DNA of 64,000 nucleotides from an uncultured Clostridia bacterium. GTDB taxonomy: Bacteria > Bacillota > Clostridia > TANB77 > CAG-508. The notes below the pieces were generated by a model, which was not told the origin of the DNA, ran no database searches, and saw only the letters and a list, made by a program, of their open reading frames with translations. Below, piece by piece: positions 1-9,487 of this stretch. The stretch spans positions 1-64,000 of the forward strand of contig CANQTN010000003.1 in assembly GCA_947626815.1 (NCBI GenBank), written 5' to 3'. Numbering within the stretch: position 1 is the first letter of the stretch; the number at the start of each line of letters is the position of its first letter. The translations under genes and the position numbers were made by a program.

Positions 1-262
1 ACAGCTTATATATGATACTGTTATGATTTTGCATAATTAAATTTTTTATATCTAACCAAAATCTAACCAGAATTGAAAGCAAAATATACGTTCAAGCCTT
101 AATTTGAATAGGGTTTGATGGAATTGTAGGTATAGAGCTAATTTAAAAAATGCCTTTTTTAAATTTTGAGAAAAAGAATGTTACAAATTTTAATTAAATC
201 TTAGAAACTGGCTAAATATAAGCTTTTCTTTTTTGAATTTTTGTTAGATTTTTGTTAGATGG
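1..262 (+). repeat. Left terminal inverted repeat
   Basis: It matches the reverse complement of 1378-1636. Each arm holds two tandem 11-bp units built on TCTAACCAAAA near its outer end (about 50-72) and two related TCTAACAAAAA units in the opposite orientation near its inner end (about 238-262). An 11-bp period puts the units on one face of the helix, as expected for recombinase or transposase binding sites; that role is inferred. Confidence 0.85.
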
Positions 263-378
263 AAAAAATATTGTCTTAATAAGCACTAAGAGTAAATAAG
301 AATATAATTAAAGATAAAAATATAGCGACATTAAAATATTAAAAGTATTGTTGTAATTTATACTTTGTTTTAAAAAAG

Positions 379-407
379 TTGATAAAATAGAAAAAATATG
401 ATACACT
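379..407 (+). promoter_or_regulatory. Probable sigma-A promoter of the MNT/HEPN operon
   Basis: TTGATA (379-384) and TACACT (402-407) are separated by 17 bp, about 100 bp upstream of the first start codon and inside the inverted-repeat element. Confidence 0.45.
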
Positions 408-509
408 AAAAATATAATATACAATTAAGTTTATAACTTTTAATGTAATAATTTAAAAGAAAATTTAAAATTGTATATTTAAGATAAATATAGAAAGAAA
501 GTGATAACA

Positions 510-839
510 ATGCCAAACAACGTAGAAAAAACAATAAATAAATTTGTTAAAGAAATAAAAAAAGTTTTAGAAAATCGATTAATAAAAGTAATTTTATATG
601 GTTCATATGCTAGAGGAGATTTTCATAAAAATTCTGATATAGATATATTACTTTTAACTGATTTAAATGAAGAAGAAATAGAAGAATACAGGGATAAAAT
701 ATGTGACATTATATTTGATATTGAATTAGAAGAAGATATACATATCTCTCCAATTATAAAAAATATTGATAAATATAATGCAAGAGTAAATATCATTCCT
801 TTTTACATGAACATACAAAGAGAAGGAGTTGAATTATAA
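510..839 (+). CDS. MNT-type nucleotidyltransferase (antitoxin-like)
   Basis: A small protein of 109 residues with the minimal nucleotidyltransferase signature GSYARGDFHKNSDID (GSx10DxD), whose aspartates bind the catalytic metals in this fold. The ATG at 510 is preferred over the in-frame GTG at 501 because an AGAAAG ribosome site precedes it at usable spacing. Its TAA overlaps the ATG of the next gene by one base, so the two are translationally coupled. In the family, MNT proteins paired with HEPN partners form toxin-antitoxin modules in which the MNT protein may nucleotidylate the HEPN protein; that role here is inferred from motif and pairing. Confidence 0.8.
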   Translation: MPNNVEKTINKFVKEIKKVLENRLIKVILYGSYARGDFHKNSDIDILLLTDLNEEEIEEYRDKICDIIFDIELEEDIHISPIIKNIDKYNARVNIIPFYMNIQREGVEL

Positions 840-1243
840 TGGAAAATCAAGAAACGACAATAGAATTTGCAAAATACAGATTAGAAAAAGCAAAAGATAC
901 ATTAAAAAGTGCAAAATTGTTATATGATAATCATGATTTAGTTGGTGCTAACAATAGAGCATATTATAGTATATTTTATGCTATAAGGTCAGTTCTTGCA
1001 CTAGAAAGAATAGATTTTAAAAGACATAAGGATGTAATAGCATATTTTAACAAAAACTATATAAAAACAGAAATATTTCCTAGAAAAATGGGAAGTAAAA
1101 TAACCCAAGCTCAAACTATTAGAGAAGATAGTGACTATGATGATGAATATTCTCCTTCCGATGAAAAAACCGTGCAACAAATTGACACTGCTAATGAATT
1201 AATTCAAATGGTAGAGAATTTTTTAAATACTAAAGCTAATTAA
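839..1243 (+). CDS. HEPN-domain protein, partner of the MNT gene
   Basis: 134 residues, all helical, with the HEPN-like core RAYYSIFYAIRS followed by a basic segment, matching the COG1895-type HEPN proteins usually encoded beside MNT genes. HEPN toxins are RNases using an Rx4-6H motif; here the only candidate is R57-H63 (RIDFKRH), at an unusual place, so catalytic activity is uncertain. The gene starts at the stop codon of its partner and is followed by a strong terminator. Both genes sit inside the inverted-repeat element, so they are its cargo and may stabilise it. Confidence 0.75.
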   Translation: MENQETTIEFAKYRLEKAKDTLKSAKLLYDNHDLVGANNRAYYSIFYAIRSVLALERIDFKRHKDVIAYFNKNYIKTEIFPRKMGSKITQAQTIREDSDYDDEYSPSDEKTVQQIDTANELIQMVENFLNTKAN

Positions 1244-1290
1244 CTACTTTAATCATAACAATAAAAAATATTATTGAGAAAGTTATATAA

Positions 1291-1334
1291 AAATAATAGG
1301 ATTTAAGAACTTCTTTTAAATCCTATTATTTTTT
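1291..1334 (+). terminator. Terminator of the MNT/HEPN operon
   Basis: A 15-bp stem, AATAATAGGATTTAA paired with TTAAATCCTATTATT, is followed by a T run. Confidence 0.8.
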
Positions 1335-1377
1335 ATGTTCTAGTATTTACAATCAGCTCATAAACTGCCTTTTTTTC

Positions 1378-1636
1378 ATCTAACAAAAATCTAACAAAAA
1401 TTCAAAAAAGAAAAGCTTATATTTAGCCAGTTTCTAAGATTTAATTAAAATTGATAACCATTTTTTAATCAAAAAGCCAAAAATATATTTTTAAAATTAG
1501 CTATATATCTACATTCCAGCAAACCCTATTCAAATTAAGGCTTGAACGTATATTTTGCCTTCAATTCTGGTTAGATTTTGGTTAGATATAAAAAATTTAA
1601 TTATGCAAAATCATAACAGTATCATATATAAGCTGT
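1378..1636 (-). repeat. Right terminal inverted repeat
   Basis: Inverted copy of 1-262. The outermost segment 1561-1636 is identical to the left arm, the next mismatch is a single base, and divergence concentrates at about 1450-1525. It runs into the 5' part of the following open frame, whose first ~27 codons are repeat sequence rather than protein-like sequence. Confidence 0.85.
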
Positions 1637-4600
1637 CTTGGTTTTATTACAGTGCACATGTAGCTAAGTATGCATGGATGAATGCAGTAACAGCAACAGG
1701 AGATGAAAAAACACCTTTTGCAGGAACAGTAAAAGAATCTAAATTAGCAGATGCATTCCAAATAAACTTAGAAGGAATTGAAGGTGTTAAGTTAGAATAT
1801 TCTGTACATAACAGAACAATTGGATGGTCTGACTGGATGTCAGAAGGACAAATCGCAGGATATGTACAACCAGATGATAAATTTGGAAGTAAAGATATCA
1901 AAGATTGGAAACAAGCTGAGGCAATCAAAATAACAGTAGTAGAAGGTTATGATAAACTACAAGCAGCAGGATATGAAATAAGATATCGTGTACATCTAGG
2001 ATATGACGGATGGGAAAAAGAATGGACAGTAGCAGATGATTCAACAGTAGTAATCAATAAGAGAACTGAAAACAGCCAAACAGGAAAAGATGCAAATGGA
2101 AATAAAGTTATAGCTGGATCAGTTGGATGGTCTAGAAGAATTGAAGCATTACAAGTTATGCTTGTAAAAACAAGAACAATAGATGATGCAAAAGCAGAGG
2201 CAGTTGCAAAATTAGAAAAATATAAAGACTTTATGTCAGATGAAGCAAATGCAGATTATAAAGACGAAGCAACAGCAATAGAAAAAGCTATTTCAGATGT
2301 TAATAAAGCAGAAACAGAAGCTGAAATCCAAGAAATAGTTGATAAAGCAATAGAAGGCGTTAGCCCAGAAGCTAAAAAAGCTATGGAACAATTAGATGAA
2401 GCTAAAGAAGAAGCTCTTGCTGATTTACAAAAATATTTAGATGCAGGAAAAGGATTAGGAAGTGAAGATAAAGCAAGACTTGAAAGTCTTGTAGCTGAAG
2501 CTTCAAAACAAGTAGAAGCAGCAAACTCAGAAAAAGGAGTAACTGATGCTGTTGGAACATTCAAAGGATTAATGAATGCTTCAGAAACATTAGGAGCTGT
2601 AGCTTTACAAAAAGCGAAAGATGATATAATAGCAGCTTTAGAAGAATGTAGAGATGCTTCAAAACCAGCATTAAATAATTTAATTGATGAAACAATTGAA
2701 GAAGTTAACGAGATGACAACAGTTGAACAAGTAGAAAATAAAATGAAAGAATTATTAAATGAAGATGAAGACGAAAGTGCACTTGGTTCAATCATAAAAT
2801 TAAAAAATGCTCAAAAAGAGGCATATGAAAAATTAAAAGCATATGAAGATTATTTAGCAACAAACACTACACTTACAGAAAGTGATAAACGTGCTATTCT
2901 AAATGAAATTAATACAGTAAAAGAATTAATTGATAATGCAGAAAGTGATAAAAGTATCAATAATTCTAGTGACCCAAAAGGTGCAATGGACAAATTTGAA
3001 GAATTCATGAATGAACCTAAATATAAAGTAACAAATGATGCAGTAAAATTAGAAGTAGCTAAAAAAGAATTAGCAACTAAATATCAAGAATACTTAGCTG
3101 AATTAGCTCCATATCTAGCAAGTTCAGATGAAAATACAAAGAAAATCGCAGAAAAAGCAGCAGAATCTATGAAGAAAATTGCTGAACCTGAAGAAGCATA
3201 TACAACAGAAGATGCTATTACTAATCCTTCAACAGGTGCATTGAAAAAATTAAAAGCATTATATGAAGAAAATGAAGGTGGATCTACACCTAGTGAACCT
3301 GGAGAAGATCAACCTTATAAATTAGAAGATATTGAAAATGATAGTGAGGAAACTTTCGTAGGATATGAAAAAATATTAAAATATAATGATGAACTTGCTA
3401 AGAGACTAGACAAAGAAGATAAAGAAGCTCGTGAAGCTGAATATAAAAAAGCTATAGAAGTATTAGACTTATATGAAACAGTATTAAAAGATCCAACAGC
3501 TATAGGAGAACTAGGATTATCAAATAGTGATGTTACAAACATTCAAAATATGTTAGATGCAACAAGAAGTTCAGTTACTAAAGCTACAGGAGCAAAAGCA
3601 ATAAAAGATGCAATGAACTTATTAAGAGATGCAACAACTAAAGAAAATGGATTCTTAGATAAGTATTATCCAGAATATGCTGAATATGCAAGTAACTATG
3701 AATTCGAACATGCACAAACAGCTGCTCTTAACAAATTAGAAGAATATGCAGAAACTTATGCAGATGTTGATGATTTAGTAGGAGCAGAAAAACCAATTAC
3801 TCAAGCAATTTCAAATATCGAAATTATGCAAGCTGATAGAAATACAGCTGAAGAAGTAAATACAGCATTAAAAACTGCTGAAGATGCAATTGAATTATAT
3901 GAAAAAGGAAAATTATTAGATGCAGAAAAAGAAAGATTAATTAACAAATATCAAGAAGTTCAAAATGCTACTGAAGATGCTGGTGTAAAAGCTGATACTA
4001 AAGAAGCAATTGAAAAAATAAAAGCTGTTACAATTGAAGACGCATCAAATTATGAAGAAAAAATGAAAGCACTTAAAGAAATTGAAGAAAAATATGATAA
4101 AGACTTAAAAGATGATTTAGATAAAATAGCAGCAGACAAAGAAAAAGCTAGACTTGATGCAGTGAAAAAAGTATTACCTTTAATTGATGCATATATTGAT
4201 ATTGCAAAAGTTGGTGGTAGAAATGCAGTTGTTACAGCATTAACAGATTATAGAAACCTAGTAAGTAACGCTGAAGATGCTGAAGCTGTAGAAGCACTTA
4301 AAACAGAAATGGATGATGAATATATCCAAAAAACATGTAAAACAATATATAAACAATATGAAGCAATCACAGATTTAAATAAAATTTATAATGACACTTA
4401 TACAGGTGTTGGAAAAGAAAAATATAAACCATATTTAACAGAAATCAAAGCTGTAATTGATGAAGGAATTAAAGCTATCAAAGAAATCAAAATAAATGAT
4501 TGGAATGACGAAGATGCAATGACAGCAGAAATTGAAAAGATTGCAAAAATACAAGATAGCTCTACTTTAGAATCTGGAACTGTTAAAGAAAAAATTGACA

Positions 4601-5304
4601 AAATCGACACAAAAATAACAAAACTTCAAGAAGAAAAAGACAGAGTTGCTAAAAAGAGAAGTGGAACAATCTATAAAGAAATTGATAAATATAATTCTGG
4701 TGTACAAAGTGAATTAGATGAATATGTTTCTGATGTTGTAAATCAAATCAATGCAGTAACTGAAGATACAGAAAAATTTACTGAAATTAAGAGATTAGAA
4801 AAATTAGCAATAGACAATATTACAAACCATGTTAAAGGAGCTATAGCAAGTGATGCTAGAAATGTAGAAAATTCTGAAGTTGCAACAGATTCAGTTAAAT
4901 CTAAAGACCTTACTGAAGTTCAATCAAATGTTGAAATTGCTAATAGTGAAACAAAAGGTGTAAATTTTGACGTAAGTGGTAAACTAACTAAATTAGAAAC
5001 AGACTGGGAGGGACTTAGTATGACTAATAAAACAGGATATTTCCTTTGCTTAAAAGTTTCTAATAAATATGCTAAAAAAATCGAAGCTAAACTAGGTGAT
5101 TCATCAGATGATGTTGAAATTGACACAACTACTCTTGCCGAGTCAGGATATGTTACAGTAATTGTAAGAGTTGCAGCTAAAGAAACATCTGGAAATGTAG
5201 GTGAAAATAAAAAATTAACTATTTCATATTATAGTGATGACGGTACTACTAAAGTTGTTGATGAAGTATATTCATTAAATAGTATTACAGATAATGTTGA
5301 ATAG
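1555..5304 (+). CDS. Large surface protein, 5' end disrupted by the inverted-repeat element
   Basis: About 1220 residues beyond the element boundary at 1637. The N-terminal part (SAHV... to about residue 205) has ChW-like features (VHNRTIGWSDW, LGYDGWEKEW, SVGWSRRIEALQVML) and is nearly identical to the N-terminus of the gene at 5369-9106. The rest is a long acidic run of helical segments rich in Ala, Glu, Lys and Leu, probably coiled coils or stacked helical bundles, ending in a small beta-rich domain. The frame opens with TTG at 1555 (first ATG 1603) inside the repeat, with no ribosome site and no signal peptide, whereas the paralogue has one. It is therefore probably not secreted in this configuration: a broken gene, or a silent phase-variable form. 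Confidence 0.65.
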   Translation: MPSILVRFWLDIKNLIMQNHNSIIYKLSWFYYSAHVAKYAWMNAVTATGDEKTPFAGTVKESKLADAFQINLEGIEGVKLEYSVHNRTIGWSDWMSEGQIAGYVQPDDKFGSKDIKDWKQAEAIKITVVEGYDKLQAAGYEIRYRVHLGYDGWEKEWTVADDSTVVINKRTENSQTGKDANGNKVIAGSVGWSRRIEALQVMLVKTRTIDDAKAEAVAKLEKYKDFMSDEANADYKDEATAIEKAISDVNKAETEAEIQEIVDKAIEGVSPEAKKAMEQLDEAKEEALADLQKYLDAGKGLGSEDKARLESLVAEASKQVEAANSEKGVTDAVGTFKGLMNASETLGAVALQKAKDDIIAALEECRDASKPALNNLIDETIEEVNEMTTVEQVENKMKELLNEDEDESALGSIIKLKNAQKEAYEKLKAYEDYLATNTTLTESDKRAILNEINTVKELIDNAESDKSINNSSDPKGAMDKFEEFMNEPKYKVTNDAVKLEVAKKELATKYQEYLAELAPYLASSDENTKKIAEKAAESMKKIAEPEEAYTTEDAITNPSTGALKKLKALYEENEGGSTPSEPGEDQPYKLEDIENDSEETFVGYEKILKYNDELAKRLDKEDKEAREAEYKKAIEVLDLYETVLKDPTAIGELGLSNSDVTNIQNMLDATRSSVTKATGAKAIKDAMNLLRDATTKENGFLDKYYPEYAEYASNYEFEHAQTAALNKLEEYAETYADVDDLVGAEKPITQAISNIEIMQADRNTAEEVNTALKTAEDAIELYEKGKLLDAEKERLINKYQEVQNATEDAGVKADTKEAIEKIKAVTIEDASNYEEKMKALKEIEEKYDKDLKDDLDKIAADKEKARLDAVKKVLPLIDAYIDIAKVGGRNAVVTALTDYRNLVSNAEDAEAVEALKTEMDDEYIQKTCKTIYKQYEAITDLNKIYNDTYTGVGKEKYKPYLTEIKAVIDEGIKAIKEIKINDWNDEDAMTAEIEKIAKIQDSSTLESGTVKEKIDKIDTKITKLQEEKDRVAKKRSGTIYKEIDKYNSGVQSELDEYVSDVVNQINAVTEDTEKFTEIKRLEKLAIDNITNHVKGAIASDARNVENSEVATDSVKSKDLTEVQSNVEIANSETKGVNFDVSGKLTKLETDWEGLSMTNKTGYFLCLKVSNKYAKKIEAKLGDSSDDVEIDTTTLAESGYVTVIVRVAAKETSGNVGENKKLTISYYSDDGTTKVVDEVYSLNSITDNVE

Positions 5305-5311
5305 AAAACCA

Positions 5312-5352
5312 AAAAAGAAGGCTTTCCCTAATTTTAGGGATGCCTTCTTTGT
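5312..5352. terminator. Bidirectional terminator between convergent surface-protein genes
   Basis: The stem AAAGAAGGC...GCCTTCTTT with inner CCCTAA/TTAGGG has A and T runs on both sides and lies between two genes pointing at each other. Confidence 0.8.
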
Positions 5353-5368
5353 CGTTTAGGAAATGTTA

Positions 5369-8300
5369 TTATTTTATGCCTTCAACTTCAACACTACTTT
5401 CTCCACTATTTTCTATAGTTACTTTTGTTCCATTTGAAGAATTTACTGTTACTGTTACTTTTTCTACAGTTACTCCAAATTTAGATAACCATGCATTTAC
5501 TTCATTCAGTACATTTTCTGTTATCTCAACTCCTTGAGAAACATTATTGTTTAATGCTGTCCTTAATGTGTCTATTGTGTATTCTTTTATTTCAATAGTT
5601 TTTCCTTTTAATACATCTGGAGCAGCTGTTTCTGCTATTGCTTCTATTTTTGCTGTTGTTTCATTATCTTTGCTTGCTGCAGCCAAAGTTATTGTTTTTC
5701 CTCCTGTTAATTTATCACTTGCTATATCAACTTCACCTTTTTCTACTTTAACTACTATGTCACTTCCTACTGTTACATTGCTATCTTGAGTTATTGTTAC
5801 TTTTCCTCCATTTCCTTTTATTGTTATACTTCCTTGCTGTGTTGTACTGGTTCCATTAGAACTTACAAATTTAATTTTTACATTTCCATCTGTTTTACTT
5901 CCATCAACGCTATTATTTAAGTTCTCAAATACTAAGTTATTTGATTCTTCGCCATTAGCTACTACTGTTAACTCAACTCCATTTGAATTTTGTGTTTTAG
6001 TATTTATTACTGTTTCTAAAGAGGTTTTCATTTTTACGTTATTTACTGTTACTTCAGCACCGGATACTACTTTTAAACCTTCTACTGTGTCTGTTCCTGT
6101 TTTGATTTTTACACCATTACCTAATGTTACTACTTCATTTTTTCCTTTTTTGAAAGCAGTTAAGTCAAATTGTCCTCCTTTTAGGTTTACTTCTGCTGGA
6201 TATTTCATACTGTTTACCTCTCCTGTAGGTTTTCCAATTTTTCTTTCATTGCTATTTCCAGTAATATTTAAAACTTTGCCTTCTAAAAAGTCACTATACA
6301 TGAATGATGCATCATCAGCTCCATTAGCACTACTATTTAACATTAAATCAATTACATTACCTGTGATTGTTACTTTATCTCCAGCTTTTAGTTTTGAAAG
6401 GAATGATTTTAATCCTATAAATTCATTTTTTAATTTTTCATTGTTAAAATCTTTAGCAGTATATTCAACGCCATCTATTTTTATACTATTTCCGTTTGAT
6501 TCTGCAAAGAAAGTATTTGTACCTTTTTTACACTCTTCTGTTTTATCTTCACATGTTAGTTCCTTAACTCTTGGCATTGTATGTCCATTTGATATTACTT
6601 TACTCCAGCCTTCAAATTCTCCACATTTCGTGATTAATCTAAATTCATATTTTGTATTAGCTTCTAATCCATTTACTGTAAAATATGTTGCTGTTACTTT
6701 TCCTTCTTCATCTGTTTCATAATTTGTTTCCACTTTTTTAGTTCCCATATCTGTTTTACTTTCATCGTCTTGAACTTTATATACTCTTACTGAGTATGTT
6801 AAATCTGATTCCTTTTCGCCATAGACACAAACATTTCCATTATATGGACCTTTAAGATAACTGTCACTATCAACAGAAGCTCCTAGCTTAAATGTCATCG
6901 AATTATCTGTAGTACTTGTAATATCTGCTTCTCTATATGGTGCACAGAAGTAATAATATTCTGGTTGTGAATCTACATAGATTGTATTTTTTTCTTTATT
7001 TTTTTCAGACTCTTCTTTTGTTTTTTCTCCATTTACAGTTGCAACTACTTCTGCATAATATCCATAGTTACGATCTAATTTTCTTTCTCCTGTCCAATTT
7101 TCTTTTGGATATTCTTCTTTTCCTGTTTCTGTAGCATAATAGATTGATTTATTTTCTGATTTTGTTGTTGTAGATGTAATTCTAGCTGTTGTTCCAAATA
7201 CTCCAGTATCTTTATCTTCTAGATATAGTTTTACTGTATATCCTCCACAATTTGCATCATTTTCATCCCATGATAGTCTTGGATATCCATTGCTTTCATC
7301 TGTTGTTAATTTTATATTGCTTACTGGTGATACTGCTTTTACTGTTACCTTTTCTGATGTAACTACTTCTGAATTTACAGTTGCTTTAGTTGAATCTGCT
7401 ATATCTCCTTTTGTTACTACAGTTATATAATATTCTCCTGCCTCTAAAGTTGTTGTTGGATCATTATAGTTTCGTAACTCAAATTCGTTTCTACCTGCTA
7501 TTTCTTCATGATAAATTTCTCCGTCTTTATATAATGTTACAATATATCCATGATTAATAGTACTTTCATTGTGAGGATTTGACCAACTAAATTTATTAGT
7601 ATCTGATGCAACTGAAGTTGGTAAAGTTATATTTGCTATTTTTTCTTCTTTAGTTGTACTTGCATCATTTGCCATATCCACATGTGGTAAACTTATTGCA
7701 TCATCAGCTACTATGGTTTGGCTTCCATATGAATTTTCTACTATATAGTATATTTTATATGAATTACTATTGCCTAATCCACTAATTATTTCTTCTATAG
7801 AATCTCCATTAACTGTTATTGTTTTTGTTACAGGAGTATATTCGCTTTCATTAACATTTGTTGATGATTTACTAAATTTTTTTGTTTTTGTATCCCATTT
7901 TACTGGATCTCCAGTATAACCTGTTTTTATTACATTATTTGGTACAGCACAATAGTATATTGTTTTTACATCACTCTTGCCGTATTTTGTTGCTTTAAAT
8001 GTTGCATTATCTGTATTGCTACGTTCTGCACTAACTCGTGCTATTAATGGTTCAACTGTATTTTTTGTAACTTTTACTTCGCCTAATGGCGTTGCATATT
8101 TTGTATCCTTTGCATCAAATAATCTAAAATATATTGTTCCATCTAATATATGTGGATAACCTCCAATTAAATCTGCTTGTTCTTTTTCATCTTTTGTCAT
8201 ATCAATTTTTTTGTCACCACTTGTTGTTACTTTCATTTCTTTTTTATCGTTATTTGTTTCATCAGGATTTGTTACTGTAGTTTCATTTAAACCATTTATG

Positions 8301-9106
8301 CTTAATTTCTTTCCACTTTCATCAAATGCTACTAATTTTAATGAAGTATCTTTAGCAACTTCTTTATCAAATGTTACTTTTACATTTAAGTCTTCTTGAT
8401 TTATATTATTGATAATATTATTTTCATTAATTGTAATATTGTAGTTGTATGCTGGTACTTCTGGTTCTTGTTTTGTTTTTACAAGCATAACTTGTAATGC
8501 TTCAATTCTTCTAGACCATCCAACTGATCCTGCTATAACTTTGTTTCCATTTGCGTCTTTTCCTGTTTGGCTGTTTTCAGTTCTTTTATTGATAACTGTT
8601 TTTGAATCGTCAGCTACTGTCCATTCTTTTTCCCATCCGTCATATCCTAGATGTACACGATATCTTATTTCATATCCTGCTTCTTTTAATTTGTCATAAC
8701 CTTCTGCAACTGTTATTTTGACTGCCTCTGCTTGTTTCCATCCATCCGCATTACTTAATCCTTCTGTTTTAATTTCTCCTGCTTCGATGTTTTCGTCTAC
8801 AAATTCAGACCATCCTTTTTGTCTGTTATGTACAGAATATTTTAGTTTTACACCATCTATTCCTTCCAAATTGATTTTGAACCCATCTGCAAGTCTAGAT
8901 TTTCCTACTGTTCCAGTGTAAGGTGTATTTTCATCTCCTGTTGCTGTTACTGCATCCATCCAACCATTTACTGGTACATGTGCACTGTATGTCAATGTTG
9001 GTATACTTGTTGCTGCTCTAACTGCTGGTATTGGAAATGTTGCAAATGCCATTGTTCCAGCTGTAGCGAGCATTAAACTGCCTTTTAAAAAATTCTTATT
9101 TCCCAT
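5369..9106 (-). CDS. Secreted surface protein with ChW-like N-terminal domain and beta-sandwich repeats
   Basis: 1245 residues. A signal peptide is seen (MGNKNFLKGS, hydrophobic core, cleavage near PAVRAATS). The N-terminal ~200 residues carry ChW-like motifs (VHNRQKGWSEF, GYDGWEKEW, GSVGWSRRIEAL) nearly identical in protein and DNA to the convergent neighbour. The middle has several Thr/Ser/Val-rich repeats resembling fibronectin III or Ig-like folds (for example KYEFRLITK), and the C-terminal ~250 residues are beta-rich with recurring VTV-type strands. No LPXTG motif or clear anchor domain is visible. The start is fixed by GGAGG just upstream. Likely a cell-surface or extracellular protein; ligand unknown. 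Confidence 0.8.
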   Translation of the reverse strand: MGNKNFLKGSLMLATAGTMAFATFPIPAVRAATSIPTLTYSAHVPVNGWMDAVTATGDENTPYTGTVGKSRLADGFKINLEGIDGVKLKYSVHNRQKGWSEFVDENIEAGEIKTEGLSNADGWKQAEAVKITVAEGYDKLKEAGYEIRYRVHLGYDGWEKEWTVADDSKTVINKRTENSQTGKDANGNKVIAGSVGWSRRIEALQVMLVKTKQEPEVPAYNYNITINENNIINNINQEDLNVKVTFDKEVAKDTSLKLVAFDESGKKLSINGLNETTVTNPDETNNDKKEMKVTTSGDKKIDMTKDEKEQADLIGGYPHILDGTIYFRLFDAKDTKYATPLGEVKVTKNTVEPLIARVSAERSNTDNATFKATKYGKSDVKTIYYCAVPNNVIKTGYTGDPVKWDTKTKKFSKSSTNVNESEYTPVTKTITVNGDSIEEIISGLGNSNSYKIYYIVENSYGSQTIVADDAISLPHVDMANDASTTKEEKIANITLPTSVASDTNKFSWSNPHNESTINHGYIVTLYKDGEIYHEEIAGRNEFELRNYNDPTTTLEAGEYYITVVTKGDIADSTKATVNSEVVTSEKVTVKAVSPVSNIKLTTDESNGYPRLSWDENDANCGGYTVKLYLEDKDTGVFGTTARITSTTTKSENKSIYYATETGKEEYPKENWTGERKLDRNYGYYAEVVATVNGEKTKEESEKNKEKNTIYVDSQPEYYYFCAPYREADITSTTDNSMTFKLGASVDSDSYLKGPYNGNVCVYGEKESDLTYSVRVYKVQDDESKTDMGTKKVETNYETDEEGKVTATYFTVNGLEANTKYEFRLITKCGEFEGWSKVISNGHTMPRVKELTCEDKTEECKKGTNTFFAESNGNSIKIDGVEYTAKDFNNEKLKNEFIGLKSFLSKLKAGDKVTITGNVIDLMLNSSANGADDASFMYSDFLEGKVLNITGNSNERKIGKPTGEVNSMKYPAEVNLKGGQFDLTAFKKGKNEVVTLGNGVKIKTGTDTVEGLKVVSGAEVTVNNVKMKTSLETVINTKTQNSNGVELTVVANGEESNNLVFENLNNSVDGSKTDGNVKIKFVSSNGTSTTQQGSITIKGNGGKVTITQDSNVTVGSDIVVKVEKGEVDIASDKLTGGKTITLAAASKDNETTAKIEAIAETAAPDVLKGKTIEIKEYTIDTLRTALNNNVSQGVEITENVLNEVNAWLSKFGVTVEKVTVTVNSSNGTKVTIENSGESSVEVEGIK

Positions 9107-9166
9107 TTTTATATTCCTCCTTCTTCTATGGTTTAATATTTTTTTAGAATAGCAATTCTAGTGAAA

Positions 9167-9195
9167 TTTATATCACAATGAACTACAAAAGTCAA
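9167..9195 (-). promoter_or_regulatory. Probable sigma-A promoter of the surface-protein gene
   Basis: On the minus strand TTGACT (9190-9195) and TATAAA (9167-9172) are 17 bp apart, about 60 bp upstream of the start codon at 9106. Confidence 0.7.
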
Positions 9196-9487
9196 TATAT
9201 TTTTTTATTTTTTTAGGAAAATTTTTTCTATTTTTATCTAACATTATTACTTTCTAAAAAGTTTTACCAATTTTTTGTTAATTAGTACCAGTAAAGTTAA
9301 AATCTGTTATTCTTTAATAATATATCTTAGATTATATTAAAACATAATTGCCACCTATTCCCCCAGCAAAACTCAATCAAATAAAAAAAGTAATATTTAA
9401 TTTATCAATAATAATTAAATATTACTCTTTCTTACTTTTTAAAACTATTTAATATATTTTTACACAAAATTTATTATATTTAGAAGA
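9196..9487. other. AT-rich intergenic region
   Basis: I see no open frame with a ribosome site and no strong hairpin here apart from AT-rich weak inverted repeats near 9385-9425, which could end the upstream minus-strand transcript. Confidence 0.4.

Larger units (their letters stand above)
1..1636. mobile_element. Inverted-repeat element carrying an MNT/HEPN gene pair
   Basis: The first and last ~260 bp are inverted copies of each other. The outermost ~77 bp are identical and the rest is mostly conserved except a ~70-bp middle stretch. Between them lie one promoter, a two-gene MNT/HEPN operon and a terminator, with no transposase. The right end falls inside a surface-protein reading frame just before the residues YSAHV, which its intact paralogue carries right after the signal-peptide region. 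I infer a non-autonomous mobile element or invertible cassette that split that gene. The left flank is outside the window, so a target duplication cannot be checked; the left repeat starting exactly at base 1 suggests a contig edge at the repeat. Confidence 0.7.

Noticed and set aside
5340..8921. Plus-strand open frames inside the minus-strand surface-protein gene
   Set aside because: They are antisense shadows with Phe/Ser/Leu-rich composition and no ribosome sites; the minus-strand frame has a signal peptide and domains.
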